Origin: Sipunculus nudus
Lineage: Eukaryota; Annelida; Sipuncula; Golfingiida; Sipunculidae
Assembly: GCA_026874595.1 (NCBI GenBank)
Contig: CM049317.1
Coordinates: forward strand, 36,541,401 to 36,605,400
DNA length: 64,000 nt
Direction: 5' to 3'
Below the pieces are notes generated by a model. That model saw only the letters and a program-made list of their open reading frames with translations, searched no databases and had not been told where the DNA came from. Shown here piece after piece: positions 36,528 through 49,030 of the stretch. The number at the start of each line of letters is the position of its first letter. The stretch's first letter is position 1. Position numbers and translations under genes: made by a program.

Positions 36528-37103
36528 TATAATGTTCATATTAATGATAAACAAAAGTATAAAGAAAAACAAATTTCCCCCGACGTTTTGACTGCTTGCC
36601 GCCATGTTGCTTTTTACCCACACTGGTCAAAAGCCCATGGTTAATCTAATTTCCTTTATTAGAGGGCAGAGATTTCTGGAAAAGCGTATTGGACATACGC
36701 CGGCTACAGATTACGGCTCATTGAATAATGTGTCTTCAGTTTATGACAAGTATCATTAGTGATTTTTTTTTCAAGTTCCACGAGTCGATTGCAGTAATTA
36801 ATTAAACGATATCGTTCAAAAAGGATCATTTCGGAAGCAGAGTGCAAAACTCCACGGCTAATAAACACCATGGGTAAGTTGACTGCGCTTTTCCGTGTGA
36901 AGGTCAGGTTGTGTGCAAATACCATGAAACACATTCTTACTATAACACAGTCATCAGGTCATTGGCATGTGGGGAGCTGTTATAAAATAGTTGCTCACAT
37001 GAAAAATGAAGAGTATGGGGAAAAGGATAACAATCGACGTACAGTGGGTGATTTATTTGATGGGAATTGAGAAATTGGGGTAAATAGGTTCAAGGGGGTT
37101 ACA

Positions 37104-37144
<41 letters not shown>

Positions 37145-37539
37145 ATGTCCCTGCATTCTGTGTTTGTCTAGCGTGTGTAAAATCTGAAATGTATGATAAG
37201 ATAATATGTAACTAACATAGACAGGAGTAAAGAGCATAGCTGGCATTCGATCTGCAGATAGAGATATAACAGGAATTCACATATTTTGGATTTCATTGTT
37301 TCCTAACAACAAATTATAAAAGAACTAAAAATTAGCGCCAACAATGCGGTAAACTGGTATATGTTCTTCCGTGAGGTGTGCGAATACACGGTACTTGTGA
37401 CAATGATGACATAATAGATGGAACAGACTCTGGGATTTTGGTCAAAGTAGGTGAAAGCAAGTTTTCTAAAAAAATACCACAAGGGACATATTGTAAAGGG
37501 GAATATGAGGTCGGGTGAAATAACAGATAGATAAAACGA
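36528..37539. other. Non-coding segment
   Basis: Contains a compound (TA)n(TG)n microsatellite at about 37,104-37,143. Short frames on both strands (36,704-37,563) show no domain. The region just before 37,540 may include diverged LINE 5' sequence. Confidence 0.45.
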
Positions 37540-40020
37540 AGGTGTTTGTGGAGCCGGATCCAACCAAAGAAACTCTCAACTCATTAATACAGAAATACAT
37601 CTCCTCAGGATATATTATAAGCAATGTCTGCTGGAAATTTTATGATCATTATCAGGATCTGGGTTTTTAACATTATGCAATTGAGTCCGCAATTATTACG
37701 AAAATCTCTATCAATCTAGTTTATATAACCAAACAATTCAAGATAACAGTTTTTTTCCTAATACAGTACCTAATGAGGGACTGTCAGAGAATGAGAGAAT
37801 TTTATACGATGAACTGGAAATAGAACAGGCGATTGTTTAATTTTTAAAACCATTTGCAATGGATAAATCACCTGAATTGGATGGTCGACCAGCAGAGTTT
37901 TATAGACAAGATACCAAGGAACAACTTCTGTCAGCTATTGGTTTTAAACTAAAAGCTGGACGTTTATTACTTTGTTATAAACAAAGAGTTATTACTTTGT
38001 TACCAAAAAACATCTCCTCTTGAGATTTAAAATTGGAGGCAAAATACATCACTGAACACTGATTACAAACACATTCCAAAATGTCTAGTAAGCAGAACCA
38101 ACTCTGTTTTACCGAAGTTGATTAATGAGGAGCAGACAGGTTTCATTAAAGGTAGGTACATTGGGGAGAGTATATATAAGATCATTACAGTTTTAAATAA
38201 TATAGATGAATAAGATAAAGAAGGGTATCTCACAACAGTGCATTTTGAAAAAGCTTTCGACTGTTTAGAATGGCCTTTTATTTGGAAAGTGTCAAGGGTA
38301 GTGAGACAGGGGTGTCCCCCGACTCCCCTGTCTCCATACCTTTTTATAATATGTGCAGAACTGTTAGCAAAAAAATTAGAGAAGATAATAAATAAAATGC
38401 AGTCTGCTTCAGCGAATATAAATATAAAATACTGCAACATGCTAAGGACTCAGTCTTTTTATTCTCAGACATTAACAGTGTTAATATAATGAATTTTTTA
38501 AAAGAAATTTGGGTCTTAAAATAAATCCAGGGAAAACCGCGGAATGCCTCTTGTACATAACCAACAAGGTATAAGCAGAGGTAAAAGAACGATAGAGGGA
38601 AAAGGTCTGAAGTGGTCAGAGGGTCTAGTTAATATTCTGGGTATATTACTTAGACCATCTTTAAATAAAATAAAAGAAGACAATAACAATCCAAAATTAG
38701 AATCCATTAGAAAAACATTTCATGGTCAGAAAGATACATGACACCAGCTGGAAAAAAAATTGCTTCAATAAAACGCTATGCTTTGTCACAGTTAATTTAT
38801 TAGGGGTCTGTTCTTTCTGCCCCTAAAGCACATTATTTTAAAGAACTTTAGAAAATCATATAAAAATTATTTGGTCATACATTTCGGACAAAATAAAAAG
38901 ATTGTCATTAATAGCGCCTTACAATAACCTTGGAAGAATCATATATTAAGTACCTTACCTATAGGGGAACCTACATTTCAATGTAATCTCAATGTATTCC
39001 AGAAGATTTGGACGAGAATGTCTCTTTGAGGGACATCTTTTGGAAAGAAGCCATGCAAGCATGGTGTAAATTTAACTTCAGAAAGCCAACAGAAGTGAAA
39101 GATATTTTTGGCCATGTCGTGTTGTATAATTCCCATAATAAGATTGATAATAAGGTAATTTTTTTAGAAAACTTTACACCTCAGGCATAATATACATTAA
39201 ACAATTTTATAGTGAAAGAAAGAGGATTCTCTAGATTTCTTACATATGAAAAAATTCAGGCACGCACCAATTTAAATATAAACTAGCTTAGGTATAATGG
39301 TATGTTGGATGCAATACCAAATTATTGGGAAAAAATCTTAAAATATAGAAATAAACCGGATTCAAAACATTATAGAAATCCTTTTAAGTATGAAAATGAA
39401 ACTAATCAGGTTTACTGTAAAATGTTTGAAAAGATTTATGTTGTTTCAACAAATCCACTAATTTAGTGGGCTGTAGACTTGAATATATCTAGCTGGAAAA
39501 GTATTTTGAGTGCTTTCCCTAGACTGAAAAAAAGTTTCACATTCAATCCAGCTTAGAATGTTCCAGTTCAGATTACTAAATCGTATTATGTATCTTAATA
39601 GTCATTTGTATAAATCAAATATAACTGACAATCCCAGGTGCTCATTTTGTAAGGCAGAAGATGAAACATATATTCATCAATTTTGGTCAATCACATTTGT
39701 CAAGTCAGTGTGTTCAGATTTACTATTATGGTTAAAAGGGAATAAAGAGGCTGAACATGATTTTAAGCTTGACTGTGCACCAATAATATTAGGTGATTGT
39801 ACATACATTATAGGCGGTATTGTACTTTTTGTTAAAAGATATATATGTGAATGTAGAGGTTAAAGCAACAAACCTACTTTGAAAGGAGCAATCTTGTCTA
39901 TTAAACATGTGATGGAAATGGAAAAATATATTGCTTATAAGAAAGGATATATTATTGTATATTATATTTGATAAAAAAATGGAAGAAACTGAACTTTCTT
40001 ACAGATAGCAGTAACCTATC
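37540..40020 (+). pseudogene. LINE (L1/Tx1-type) ORF2 pseudogene, 5'-truncated
   Basis: Plus-strand remnants in shifting frames, in the right order for an L1/Tx1-type reverse transcriptase. LSENERILYDELEIEQAI and a DKSPELDG-PAEFY segment (37,780-37,910) are followed by NEEQTGFIKGRYIGESIY (about 38,120), HFEKAFDCLEWPFIWKV (38,243) and VRQGCP-TPLSPYLFIICAE (38,300). The normally intervening 40-odd residues before VRQGCP are missing, an internal deletion. The catalytic Y-A-D-D box reads QHAKDSVFL (about 38,436), so two key positions are changed. KINPGKTAE, ILGILLRPSLN, FWKEAMQAWCKFNFRKP (39,044) and a CSFCKAEDETYIHQF zinc motif (39,640) complete the C-terminus, ending with KHVMEMEKYIAYKKG near 39,950. 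No endonuclease domain is visible. Multiple stops; nonfunctional. Confidence 0.85.
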
Positions 40021-42967
40021 TTAAATACATTATTTAGGGTTCTAGGGTCTTTTTCTATGATGAGGTAGTTTACAAATGGGCAATTAAGTAAATGATAAAG
40101 GTATGTTGATAATGAGAGTAGATAATTGTGATAAAACTATAATAAATAATCAAAATAAAGGAATGTTCATTTATATTTACAAATGCTGGTAAATCGTATG
40201 GTTAGCATATATATATATAAATGGGCAATGTATTGTGATTAACTATAAAAGCGTTGTTACTTAAGTTTAACTGAGCTAGGTCTGTATATGGCAGTCTGCA
40301 TCATAATTTAGGTGTGAGACAGGTTTTGTTATGTATCATTACAACCGGTTTATCTCCTGAATGTATTTTTATTCAGTTTAAAAGAATGCAACAGATAAAC
40401 CATAAAGGTATGTATGTTTCACTTAATTATCACTAGATGACAGTTACGATATGTACCCTGTTAATGGAAAGACAGGCGATGATCACTAAAGCTCACTTGA
40501 CAAAAAGCCAGCTGAGATAAACTTGTCTTTATCAGCTGATAAAACTTGCCATGATCAATATGTATGCCACATTCCGGCCACCAGTTGAACCTTTGCTGAG
40601 AAACTGACATGCCTGATATCATTTATAAAAATACAGGTGCGCAGTAAGCCCAGAGGAACTAATTAAACAAGCCAGGAATCAACACGCCAGGTTTCCGTAC
40701 ATAGGATGCAGCAACAGTTTATAAAATAATATCATTGATGTCATTCTTTGGTCTCGAAATAGAGGTAAATGCGTATATATAAAAATTAAATACCAGCCGG
40801 AAAACAAGTCCTCAGCAACTTATGAAATGGTTCACAGTCAATATTCAGGGCAATATTCATTGCAATCTATTATAAAATTACTGAGATACCCAAGGTTTTG
40901 TTTAATTTTCTTTATATTATTTTTTTTGGGGGGGTACTTCAACAATTCCCATAGCTAGCAGAATATACACACAGTGGCCTAATTTCGGGTTTCCACATGA
41001 AGATTTCATAGACTTCCTATGATGTCAAGTATGCTGTTTCAAGGTCAATGCTCAATAGGTTAATGTTAATGACCGGATGTACGACGGACATAGGGTGATC
41101 GTAAAGCTTCAGAAGACATGTACTCAACTGAGCTAAGATAACTACTTATGATCTTCAACCAACCTAATGTTCATACAAATCCATCTTGCCCTAGATTCCT
41201 GGCCATCTACATGTATTTCACATATTCAATGGGATCCCATAACATGTCCCTTGACTCGGGAAATATGGATATTATGTATTATATTTCAGCTTTCCGATGA
41301 GATATTGTGCAACACGTGAGACTTTAGAGTGGTTAACACTCTAAAAGACGGAGACACGTTCGTGCATTTGATTGAAACGCCAGTTTGTCCAATATTTTGA
41401 AATACGTCACAATATTCTCAACAAATTTCACTGTGAAATGTGTTTCAAATAGCCGTAAACATATTTCAAATTCAACTTAAACATATTTTGCTTTTACACG
41501 CGTTTCAAAGCTTTTTTTTTCCTGCCAAACGGTATTATTATATGAACCAAGTTTATTTTTTACATGATGGGTATTGACACGTTTTCCATCAAACCACCTC
41601 TGAACGCGTTTTAAACACTAATAAACCTGTTTCAACTTGAAAATTCTGCTGATCTTAAAACGCCTGTTTTAATACGTTGTCATTGGCAAAACATGTTTTA
41701 TCATTACACTAGTAGCTTTGTATTGAGTTTTAGCTGGACACAATGAAAAACATAACTTGATAAAATTTGGTTTAAATGTTTCTTGAATTTCTCTATATCT
41801 TGTTATAGGAGTGTACCACATGTGCCATGACACACATAAAGAATAATTCGGAGTTACAAAGTTGTGATTTATTGAAATCTGAAACTTTGAATACCAGTAT
41901 CAAACATTATTAAAACAAAAATACAATTACACTCTTTTCAATCTATTACTCTGTAGCCTGTTTTACCTCACCTACAACACCACACCCGCTCAGATAAGAA
42001 ATAAAAACTTTAAGGTAGCAACACTGTTTGAAACTCCTTTATCCTAATTAAATTCAAACGTTAATATGTTATTATGGAAGGTGCTTAATATATGTTAATT
42101 ATAACAGGTAAGAATTTCAATCATTTCATCTTATAATGTACACCAATAACATCAAACAAAATATACCTTTATACAGAAACGAGCAGATCTGCAGGAATAT
42201 AATGGCAGCACGGTGAATTAAATTGGAAGAAACTGCCTGTCTGTTTTGTCATATGAAATGGGTTAAAAATCATAATGGTATGAACAACCATAATTACTAT
42301 ACAACCGTTTTGTATATGGTTCGAGAAAATTTTGCAAGGATTTATTTTTTAGTTGTCTTTTCAGTATAATGAATGAACTAGACATTTAAAATAACTCCTT
42401 TTATTGGAATGTTGATTAGATGGGTATTCTTATGTTGAACGCAGAGAAATTTTGTACAATTCCTAATGGTCTAAAAGGAATACAAACTTACCCTAAAATG
42501 GGGTCTCATGAGGCTATTAAGGTAAATCAATAAACATATAATGCAAATTTTAAATTATTTATAATGTATCAATACAAATCAATAGTGAAGACTACAGACA
42601 TATGGTCGTGTATATAATATAGGTATTGCTTATACAAATAAATACTCAGAATAATTTGTTTATCTTATATTTGCACAATGAAAGGTACTTGTACTTAAGT
42701 AACTCAAGTGCATTGAAAATCATTTACTTGTACTTGTACATTTAAATTCTAAAGTAGCCTACTTGTACTCAGGTAGAAATTCATTGTACCTGACCGAAGC
42801 CTGGAAAGAGGGAAATGCACATTTTTTTTTCTCTCACAAATCCGTAAGATCTCACCTCATCTGGGAGTTGTGAATCTCTGGAAGGGTATTAGTCGGTGTA
42901 ACAGTTAACCCTTGCAACAATCTTGGATATGCCCCCGGTCCTATACTTTTGGGTGCCTCTTTTGCAA
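40021..42967. other. Non-coding, repeat-derived segment
   Basis: Includes a repeat tail (GACAGGCGATGATCACTAAAGCTCA, about 40,470), a partial copy of the 330-bp repeat (40,925-41,110), a GTTTCAA/GTTTTAA-rich patch (41,340-41,710) and a TACTTGTACTT-rich patch (42,685-42,790). No exon is supported. Confidence 0.5.
40925..41110. repeat. Partial copy of the 330-bp repeat family
   Basis: Shares GGGGGTACTT, CCCATAGCT, GGTTTCCA-ATGA, GATGTCAAGT and a GACCGGATGTACGACGGAC tail followed by GGGTGATCG with the units at 28.4-29.8 kb. Confidence 0.55.
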
Positions 42968-43605
42968 TAGACTGTAGGCTCTGCCAACCGCCCTTTCCCT
43001 CCTTTGGGGATTTTCGGAGACAACCATTTTCTGAAACCTTGCCTATAGACGTATCGGATTCAGGGTGACTGCAAAATCCCTGATGGTGGGTGAACGCTGG
43101 GCGGTTTGGGGGGGGGGGGGGTCGCTTTTTTCAAACTTGCTGCCAAGGTCCCCCAAAAATAGTATCAATCTGGTATAAATGTCATTTAAGATGCAAAGGT
43201 CTTCAAGTTTTCGGGTAGTTATGATCAAAATACATCATAATATGATAGCCACGTCATATTTTATGTATCCTCAGAAAACCGATCGCGCTTTTCAAAATGG
43301 CCGCCAAAATCAGATGTAATGGTATAATATATAAGTTATGTTAATTAGGACACAAGTGCACCTGAGAGACAAGTATGAAAATCAGTTTAAACCTAGTTTT
43401 AATCATTTATTTTAATTGAGTCAATCATTTCAACGATGGATTTCAAGTTTAAATTTGAGGACGCTATTTAAAATCATCACAAGACCTGTTTGAAATGATA
43501 TTCCCACTTAATGCTCATTATATGTGCCATCACATTTAATTATTTACACATATGACATAAAATGACTGTTCTGTTAAAATATTATTTTCCCCTTATATTT
43601 TACAG

Positions 43606-43766
43606 GATTCCTGTAGCTTAGTTTCCCAAGTTTGCAGACAGAAAAGGCACAGAAGCAAGCCTATGAATCTTAAAAGTTTAAACCAAGTTGCTAGAGCAAA
43701 GCACAAAAAAAAACTCCTGGTTTGATATGCATATTTTGCTGATTTCCTGTAGCCTAGTTTACCAAG
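43606..43766 (+). repeat. Degenerate tandem copy of the transposase 5' end
   Basis: The segment starting CCTGTAGCTTAGTTTCCCAAG (about 43,610) is repeated about 135 bp later as CCTGTAGCCTAGTTTACCAAG (43,746), continuing through AGAAAAGGC, AGCAAAGCAC and TCCTGGTTTGA. The second copy has the ATG (43,767); the first has lost it (AAGTTTGCAGAC versus AAGATGGCTGAC). Confidence 0.75.
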
Positions 43767-45405
43767 ATGGCTGACAGAAAAGGCTCAGATGAGAAGCCAA
43801 TGAACCTTAACAGTACAGAGGCCAGAGCAAAGCACCAAAAAGACTCCTGGTTTGACGTGCATAATCCCTTACTCTCTTTACAAAGGCGAAACCAAAGTAC
43901 GGCCTCTTGAGAGTTTCAAGAAAATTCAGAGCACTGCTAAAGTAAGACAGTCCCAGATCAAAGAAACTGAACGATCAGATGATATTTGTTCACACATACC
44001 GAGTCAACATTGCCTACGAATCTAAGGAATTCACATATGGTGCTACAGTAACTTCACGAACGTAACTCGGCTACTAAAGAGAAGTCCATTTCATGATGCT
44101 CAAAATGATGATGAACCCTGCAGTACTAAGAGAAGGATATCATCAGAAGCTCCGTCAACAAGCATATTATTTCTTCCCAATGAATGTCTCCTATGTGGAA
44201 AAGCTCGAACAAAAAAGCAAGGAAAGGAAGAAGGTCTGGTTAAGTGCCTTACTTCAACATCAGAAGAGTCTATAAAGAAAGCAGCAGAGGAAAAGCAGTG
44301 AGAGGACATTCTTCTCAAAGTGCAAGGTGTAGACCTGATTGCCAGAGAAGCACATTATCACCTCTCTTGTCGAAAGAACTTCAATAGGAAAGATGCCGCC
44401 GATCGGTATAGCAGAAAAGGAGATGTTGAATCAATAGAAGAACAAAAGGCACACAAAGCAGCTTTTGGTCACCTTGCTGTGCATGTTAAACAAAAAATCA
44501 TTGAAGGTTACAAAGTGGAACGTATGTCCATACTAAGAGAATTGTACCTCCAATATTTGCTACAGCATTATCCTGAGTTCTACAATGCAAACTGCAAAAC
44601 CAGTAAGTTGAAATCTAAAGTAATCAAACACTTTGGTAGTCAAATACAGTTTTGGCAACCAAATTACAGAAGTGATCTCGTCTATTCCTCTGGGGTATCA
44701 AAAGGCCAAGCAGTTGAATCAGTATTTGAAATTGCTTCTTCAGAATCCAAAAGATTAGAAGAGGAAGCACTAATACTGCGTAGGGCAGTACAGGTTGAGC
44801 ATAGGGATTGCTCTGAAATGCCATGGCCATCATCACCCAAGTTCTTGATGAGTGATGTCATCAAACCGCCTTCTAATCTTAGTAGCTTCATTGGACATCT
44901 GAATAGCTAGCGACCAGAAGAGTCCTCTCCAAGGAAGAGGAAGATAATATCCTCCATAACCCGAGACATATGCTATGCGATTACAGATTGGCGATGGGCG
45001 ATGCAAAAGCACTTGCTCCTCGTAAAGACACTAAGACACCTCACAGGCAGTGCAGAAATTGTGACCTTGATAAATCGCTTTGGACATTGCGCTTCCTACT
45101 CCAGACTCCTTGAGCTTGAAACAGCCATAGGTAAACAAAGTAATAACAAAGATTGCATACTTCCCCCTGCTGTTCATCCAGAAGCAAACATTGTCACGCA
45201 CCTTTGCTGGGACAATTTTGATCTTCAGGAGGAGACACCATCAGGGTCTGGCACAACACACACAGCCCATGGTATTATCATTCAGGAGATTTCAGGCATA
45301 GGATGTGATGTTGGAATCACATCAGATGATGTAACTTTTCAACCAAGATCAAAGGAACGGTCAACCAAGTTCATTCCGCAGGATATGGAACCAAGATTCA
45401 TTTAG

Positions 45406-47397
45406 GGTATTGCATTAATGAGTACTTTTTGTAATCAAACTTGATTAATGATGTTATTAAATTAAATATATACTCAAAAAGTTAAAAATTCTTTTATTTA
45501 TGAAAACCCAGGACAAAATGAAAATATATACAATGTTGTGTTATGCTTAATCAAAATACTGAGGCGCAATGCAAACTCTAGGGCATATACACAGGCCATA
45601 TATAGTTGAAATATATCAAAACATTAACTTAATATAGTAGATTGTTTGCATTGAAGAAACATCTAGTCTTGAAGGTTGATATATTTCTTAGCCATGAAAA
45701 GATATACAATTTACTTAATGTTGTATTATGCAAATTCAAAATACTGGTGGGAATGTTCAGAAACTTTAACATAAAAACGTTATATATAAGTTAATATATA
45801 AATGCTAAATTGTTAAAGGAGATCTAACCGACATTGTATAAAGCATATATTCATATGTTAACCATATGTAATGATATAATAATTACAATGATTACAATAG
45901 TAATAACAATAATAATAACAACCATATGTTATTATTTATAATATATCAACTTATAAATAATATGTGGCTGTAGCCTAATGAAGGTATTAAATAACAACCA
46001 GTATATGTGGAAAAAGTATAAAACAACACATCTGACAGACTGATTATGCCATTCATCATGTATACTATTTTTTGAGTATTAACAACAGTTACATCAGTGG
46101 CATATTACAACAAGGAATGAGGCGATAGTAATACATAATATTAATATAATATTACAGGTTTTCAAAGTTAATAAGAGTAATATTACTATTGATAGAAAAG
46201 AGATTTTAACTAGTAATGGTAATAGTACCCCAAGTAATAGAATAATAGCTATTACTTTGTATTACAATCCTAGGCTAACACATCTGATAATTTGAGTGTT
46301 TGTTTGATTAGGGTGATAGAGCACAGGAAAGGGCCCAGTGTGGTGCGATTAGTTAATGCTGGGTGCTTTCATGGTCCAGTGGGCACTGGACAGAAGGCTT
46401 TGGCTTGAGGTTAACCCCTGGTTTTCTTTGTTGATTCATTAAGTAGGCTTGGTCATTAAACATCGGAGAAGTCCTTTGTGTGCTTACACAGTATGTTAGG
46501 CAAGTTATTGTCAGCTGATAGTAGAATGTGCTGCTGCAGCCTAAGTTGCTGTAGCTAAGGGATGTATGGTCTGACAGTCACAGCTTTTCGTGAGTTAATC
46601 AGTTGACAGTCAACAGTTAAGTCTTTGTTGTGCCACAGACTGTGTACAGAGCTCACCAAAGACTCCCACTGAAAATCTGCTAAACCTTTAATCACATTTA
46701 GTTACATATATCAATCAATTCAAGCTTGATTAGCCCAGGCCCCGAAGCACTGCTGATGTTATTATGAACAGATTCTGAGTATATTTAATTGTATTGAATT
46801 GTGGCAAATCTCAACTGTTTTATTTTGGGATCTTTCAAAAAATAGAATTTAATTCTAAAAATATTACTCATTATGAATTTGCTGATTTAATGTTTTATTG
46901 AACACTATGATTCACTTATCATGCTGGAGATATATAATGCTGTACACGTGCACATGAATTGCATGAATGTATTAATAATGAAATAGTTCAATTTATTTAT
47001 ATTTTTTATTAAATAAAAGTAATTTTATAACTAACAGAGGCCAAGTAATAGTAATAGTAGTATTTATAGATGCGAAAATTCCGTAATAGTTTCAGTTATA
47101 GTGTAAGATTGATTACTTTAAGTACTATTATATATGATATTATTTATGTTTTATATTATATATAATATCTAACTATAATATACTTTTATAAACTATTGCT
47201 AATATTATAAATTGAGATTAACGTTTATTTAGAAATTTTAATGGTATTTGAAATACCCAAAAGTACTCATGAATTACTCATCAAAGTTCACGAGTTCAAG
47301 TACGAGTACTTTTGTGATTTATAAAAAGTACTAGAGTACGAGTACTGATTACTCAAAAAAGTTCTCATGAGTACGAGTACTATGAGTACGAGTACTT
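45406..47397. other. AT-rich block splitting the Academ-like transposase
   Basis: About 2 kb without coding signal, between two pieces of the same reading frame. It begins near TTTAGGGTATTGC...GAGTACTTTTT and ends in a 140-bp patch of GAGTACGAGTACT words (47,260-47,400). It could be an inserted element, for example a hAT-like non-autonomous copy with ACT/AGT-rich ends, plus deletion of host coding sequence, or a decayed intron. No clear target duplication was found. Confidence 0.4.
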
Positions 47398-47400
47398 TTG
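47260..47400. repeat. AGTAC-word repeat patch
   Basis: At least eight occurrences of GAGTAC/AGTACT words, several as the near-palindrome GTACGAGTAC, in 140 bp directly before the nuclease-encoding frame. A looser version (TACTTGTACTT) is at 42,685-42,790, outside the left end of the element. Confidence 0.6.
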
Positions 47401-48889
47401 AACCCAACTATGCAGCTTCCTAAAGTGCAGCGAATAGATTTTGTCACAGATTCATATTTCCCCTTGTCCATAAAGGGAGTCGAGAGAGCCAGAAGAGGCA
47501 CTCCAAAACCCCACATGGTAAGTGGACCCTTGACCAAAGTCCCAAGAGACAGGAAAGCTTTCCTGTCTAGTGAAACAAATAAACGAAGACTCACAAACTT
47601 TCTACTTGTTGAATGGCAGAAGAACAAGTACTCATCTCAGTTCAATGACAGACAGATCTTCTTTGTCTGTGAGCAGAAATGCTACCTTCTTCAAAGCTCC
47701 AATGGTCGAGACATAGAAATTGAAGAAGTGGAAGCTCTCTCGCCTACCCAAGAGGAAGCCGATACCAAGATCATCTTGCACTGTCTCCACATCGCCTTGC
47801 ATACTAAAGGAAGTTCTACAATTATTGTGAGATGTTCAGACACGGATGTGCTTATCCTGTTGCTGCACTTTATGCAGAACGTGAAGCAGAGAGTTCTGTT
47901 TGATAGAGGCAAGGCCGCTAAGAGACGTCTCTTAGATATTCATCGCTTAATTGAGGAAGCTGGCAGTACCTTGTGTCACGCTCTACCTGCGATACATTCA
48001 TTTAGTGGTTGTGACACCACTAGTGCCTTCGTGAGAAAGGGCAAATCAACCCATATGAAGGTCATTAACAAGCATCAAGAATATTTAGATCCCTTCCTTA
48101 CCATTGGGAGATCCGATGAAATTGATGAACATACCTACGACATCTTAGAGAGTTATGTCTGTCGCCTGTATAGTAGACAAACAGTCCTGACTGATAACAA
48201 ATTAAGACACAACAAATTTCTCCAGAGGTTCGATGTACGAACAGGACAGCTGTTTTCAAGCTTGGATAGAGTGGATATTAATCTTCTCCCCCCATGCAGA
48301 GATGCCCTGAGGATGCACGTGAAAAGGGCAAACTACCAAGCACTAATCTGGTACACTACAGATAAAGTTACTCCAGACATGCCACCACCCCAAGGTGAAG
48401 GCTGGGATTTTGTTGATGGCAAGCTTGAGATTCAGTGGACAGAAGGACTTCTAATGCCACAGGAGCTGACTGACATATTAGTGGATGTGCCAGAGGATGA
48501 GGATATTGAGAACATGGAATATGGCCATGATGAACTCTATAATTTAACAGATATTGTGTTTGACATGTAAGAAGCAGTAGACCAAAAATGTATAAATAGT
48601 AACTTAAGTTTAAGTGTAACAAGAGGTTTTTATTTGCATATATGTATCTGACTGCAAGTTAAATTTGAGTCTTTTTACGTCAAATTAAATACTTGGCTGT
48701 CATTTTAAAAGCAGCCTCATTAGGGGCTCCTGGGAAATATGTTTTTCTTTAAGAGTAGATTTGCCTATCACTTATTTTCATTGATGTTCTTTGATTAAAG
48801 TGTATATGTATTTCTGTTTACCTTATGTTGTCATCAAATGTGCCATATAATGTACCATAATCGGATTTAGGGTCCATAATATAAAAAAC

Positions 48890-49027
48890 TCCCTCACCGG
48901 TTCACCCACCATGGGGCAATCTGCAGACAACCTGATTTTAATACCTCCATAGACAGGGTTTCCAAAAATACCTGTCTCCGAAAATCCCCAGGGGGTGGGA
49001 GGGTTTCGAGGATGAGCGCACAGTCTA
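48890..49027 (-). repeat. Right terminal inverted repeat of Academ-like element
   Basis: Reverse complement aligns to 42,968-43,100. Key shared segments are TAGACTGT, GGGGATTTTCGGAGACA and ATGGTGGGTGAAC. It lies about 320 bp after the nuclease stop codon. Confidence 0.75.
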
Positions 49028-49030
49028 CAA

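Larger units (their letters stand above)
43767..48570 (+). pseudogene. Academ-like transposase with C-terminal PIN/XPG-like nuclease
   Basis: Starts MADRKGSDEKPMNLN at 43,767, shifts frame before 43,870, then one frame carries the N-terminal half to 45,405. That half has possible metal-binding motifs (IWCYSNF; ECLLCGKARTKKQGKEEG; AHYHLSCRKNF). In-frame stops: TAA 44,023, TGA 44,299, TAG 44,908 and TAG 45,403. The same frame resumes at 47,398-48,570 (ATG at 47,410; 390 codons counted from 47,398). In that piece QEEADT (residues 118-123), SDTDVL (147-152) and SGCDTTSAF (203-211) have the spacing of FEN1/XPG-type PIN acidic residues, with VTDSY near the start as a possible first Asp. Such a nuclease would nick element ends in the nucleus. 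The 2-kb gap is AT-rich and non-coding, so part of the protein is probably missing. The homology class is inferred from motifs. Confidence 0.65.
42968..49027 (+). mobile_element. Academ-like DNA transposon (about 6.06 kb)
   Basis: The left end TAGACTGTAGGCTCTGCC and the reverse complement of the right end TAGACTGTGCGCTCATCC start imperfect inverted repeats of about 130-140 bp that share GGGGATTTTCGGAGACA and ATGGTGGGTGAAC. A 3-bp CAA lies immediately outside both ends (42,965-42,967 and 49,028-49,030). The single plus-strand coding region between them ends in a PIN/XPG-like nuclease. Academ elements are known for 3-4-bp target duplications and an XPG-type nuclease in the transposase, which fits. 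A G-run (43,108-43,121) interrupts the left repeat. Confidence 0.65.

Noticed and set aside
47349-48622. Minus-strand frames across the nuclease gene
   Set aside because: Antisense of the motif-bearing plus-strand frame.
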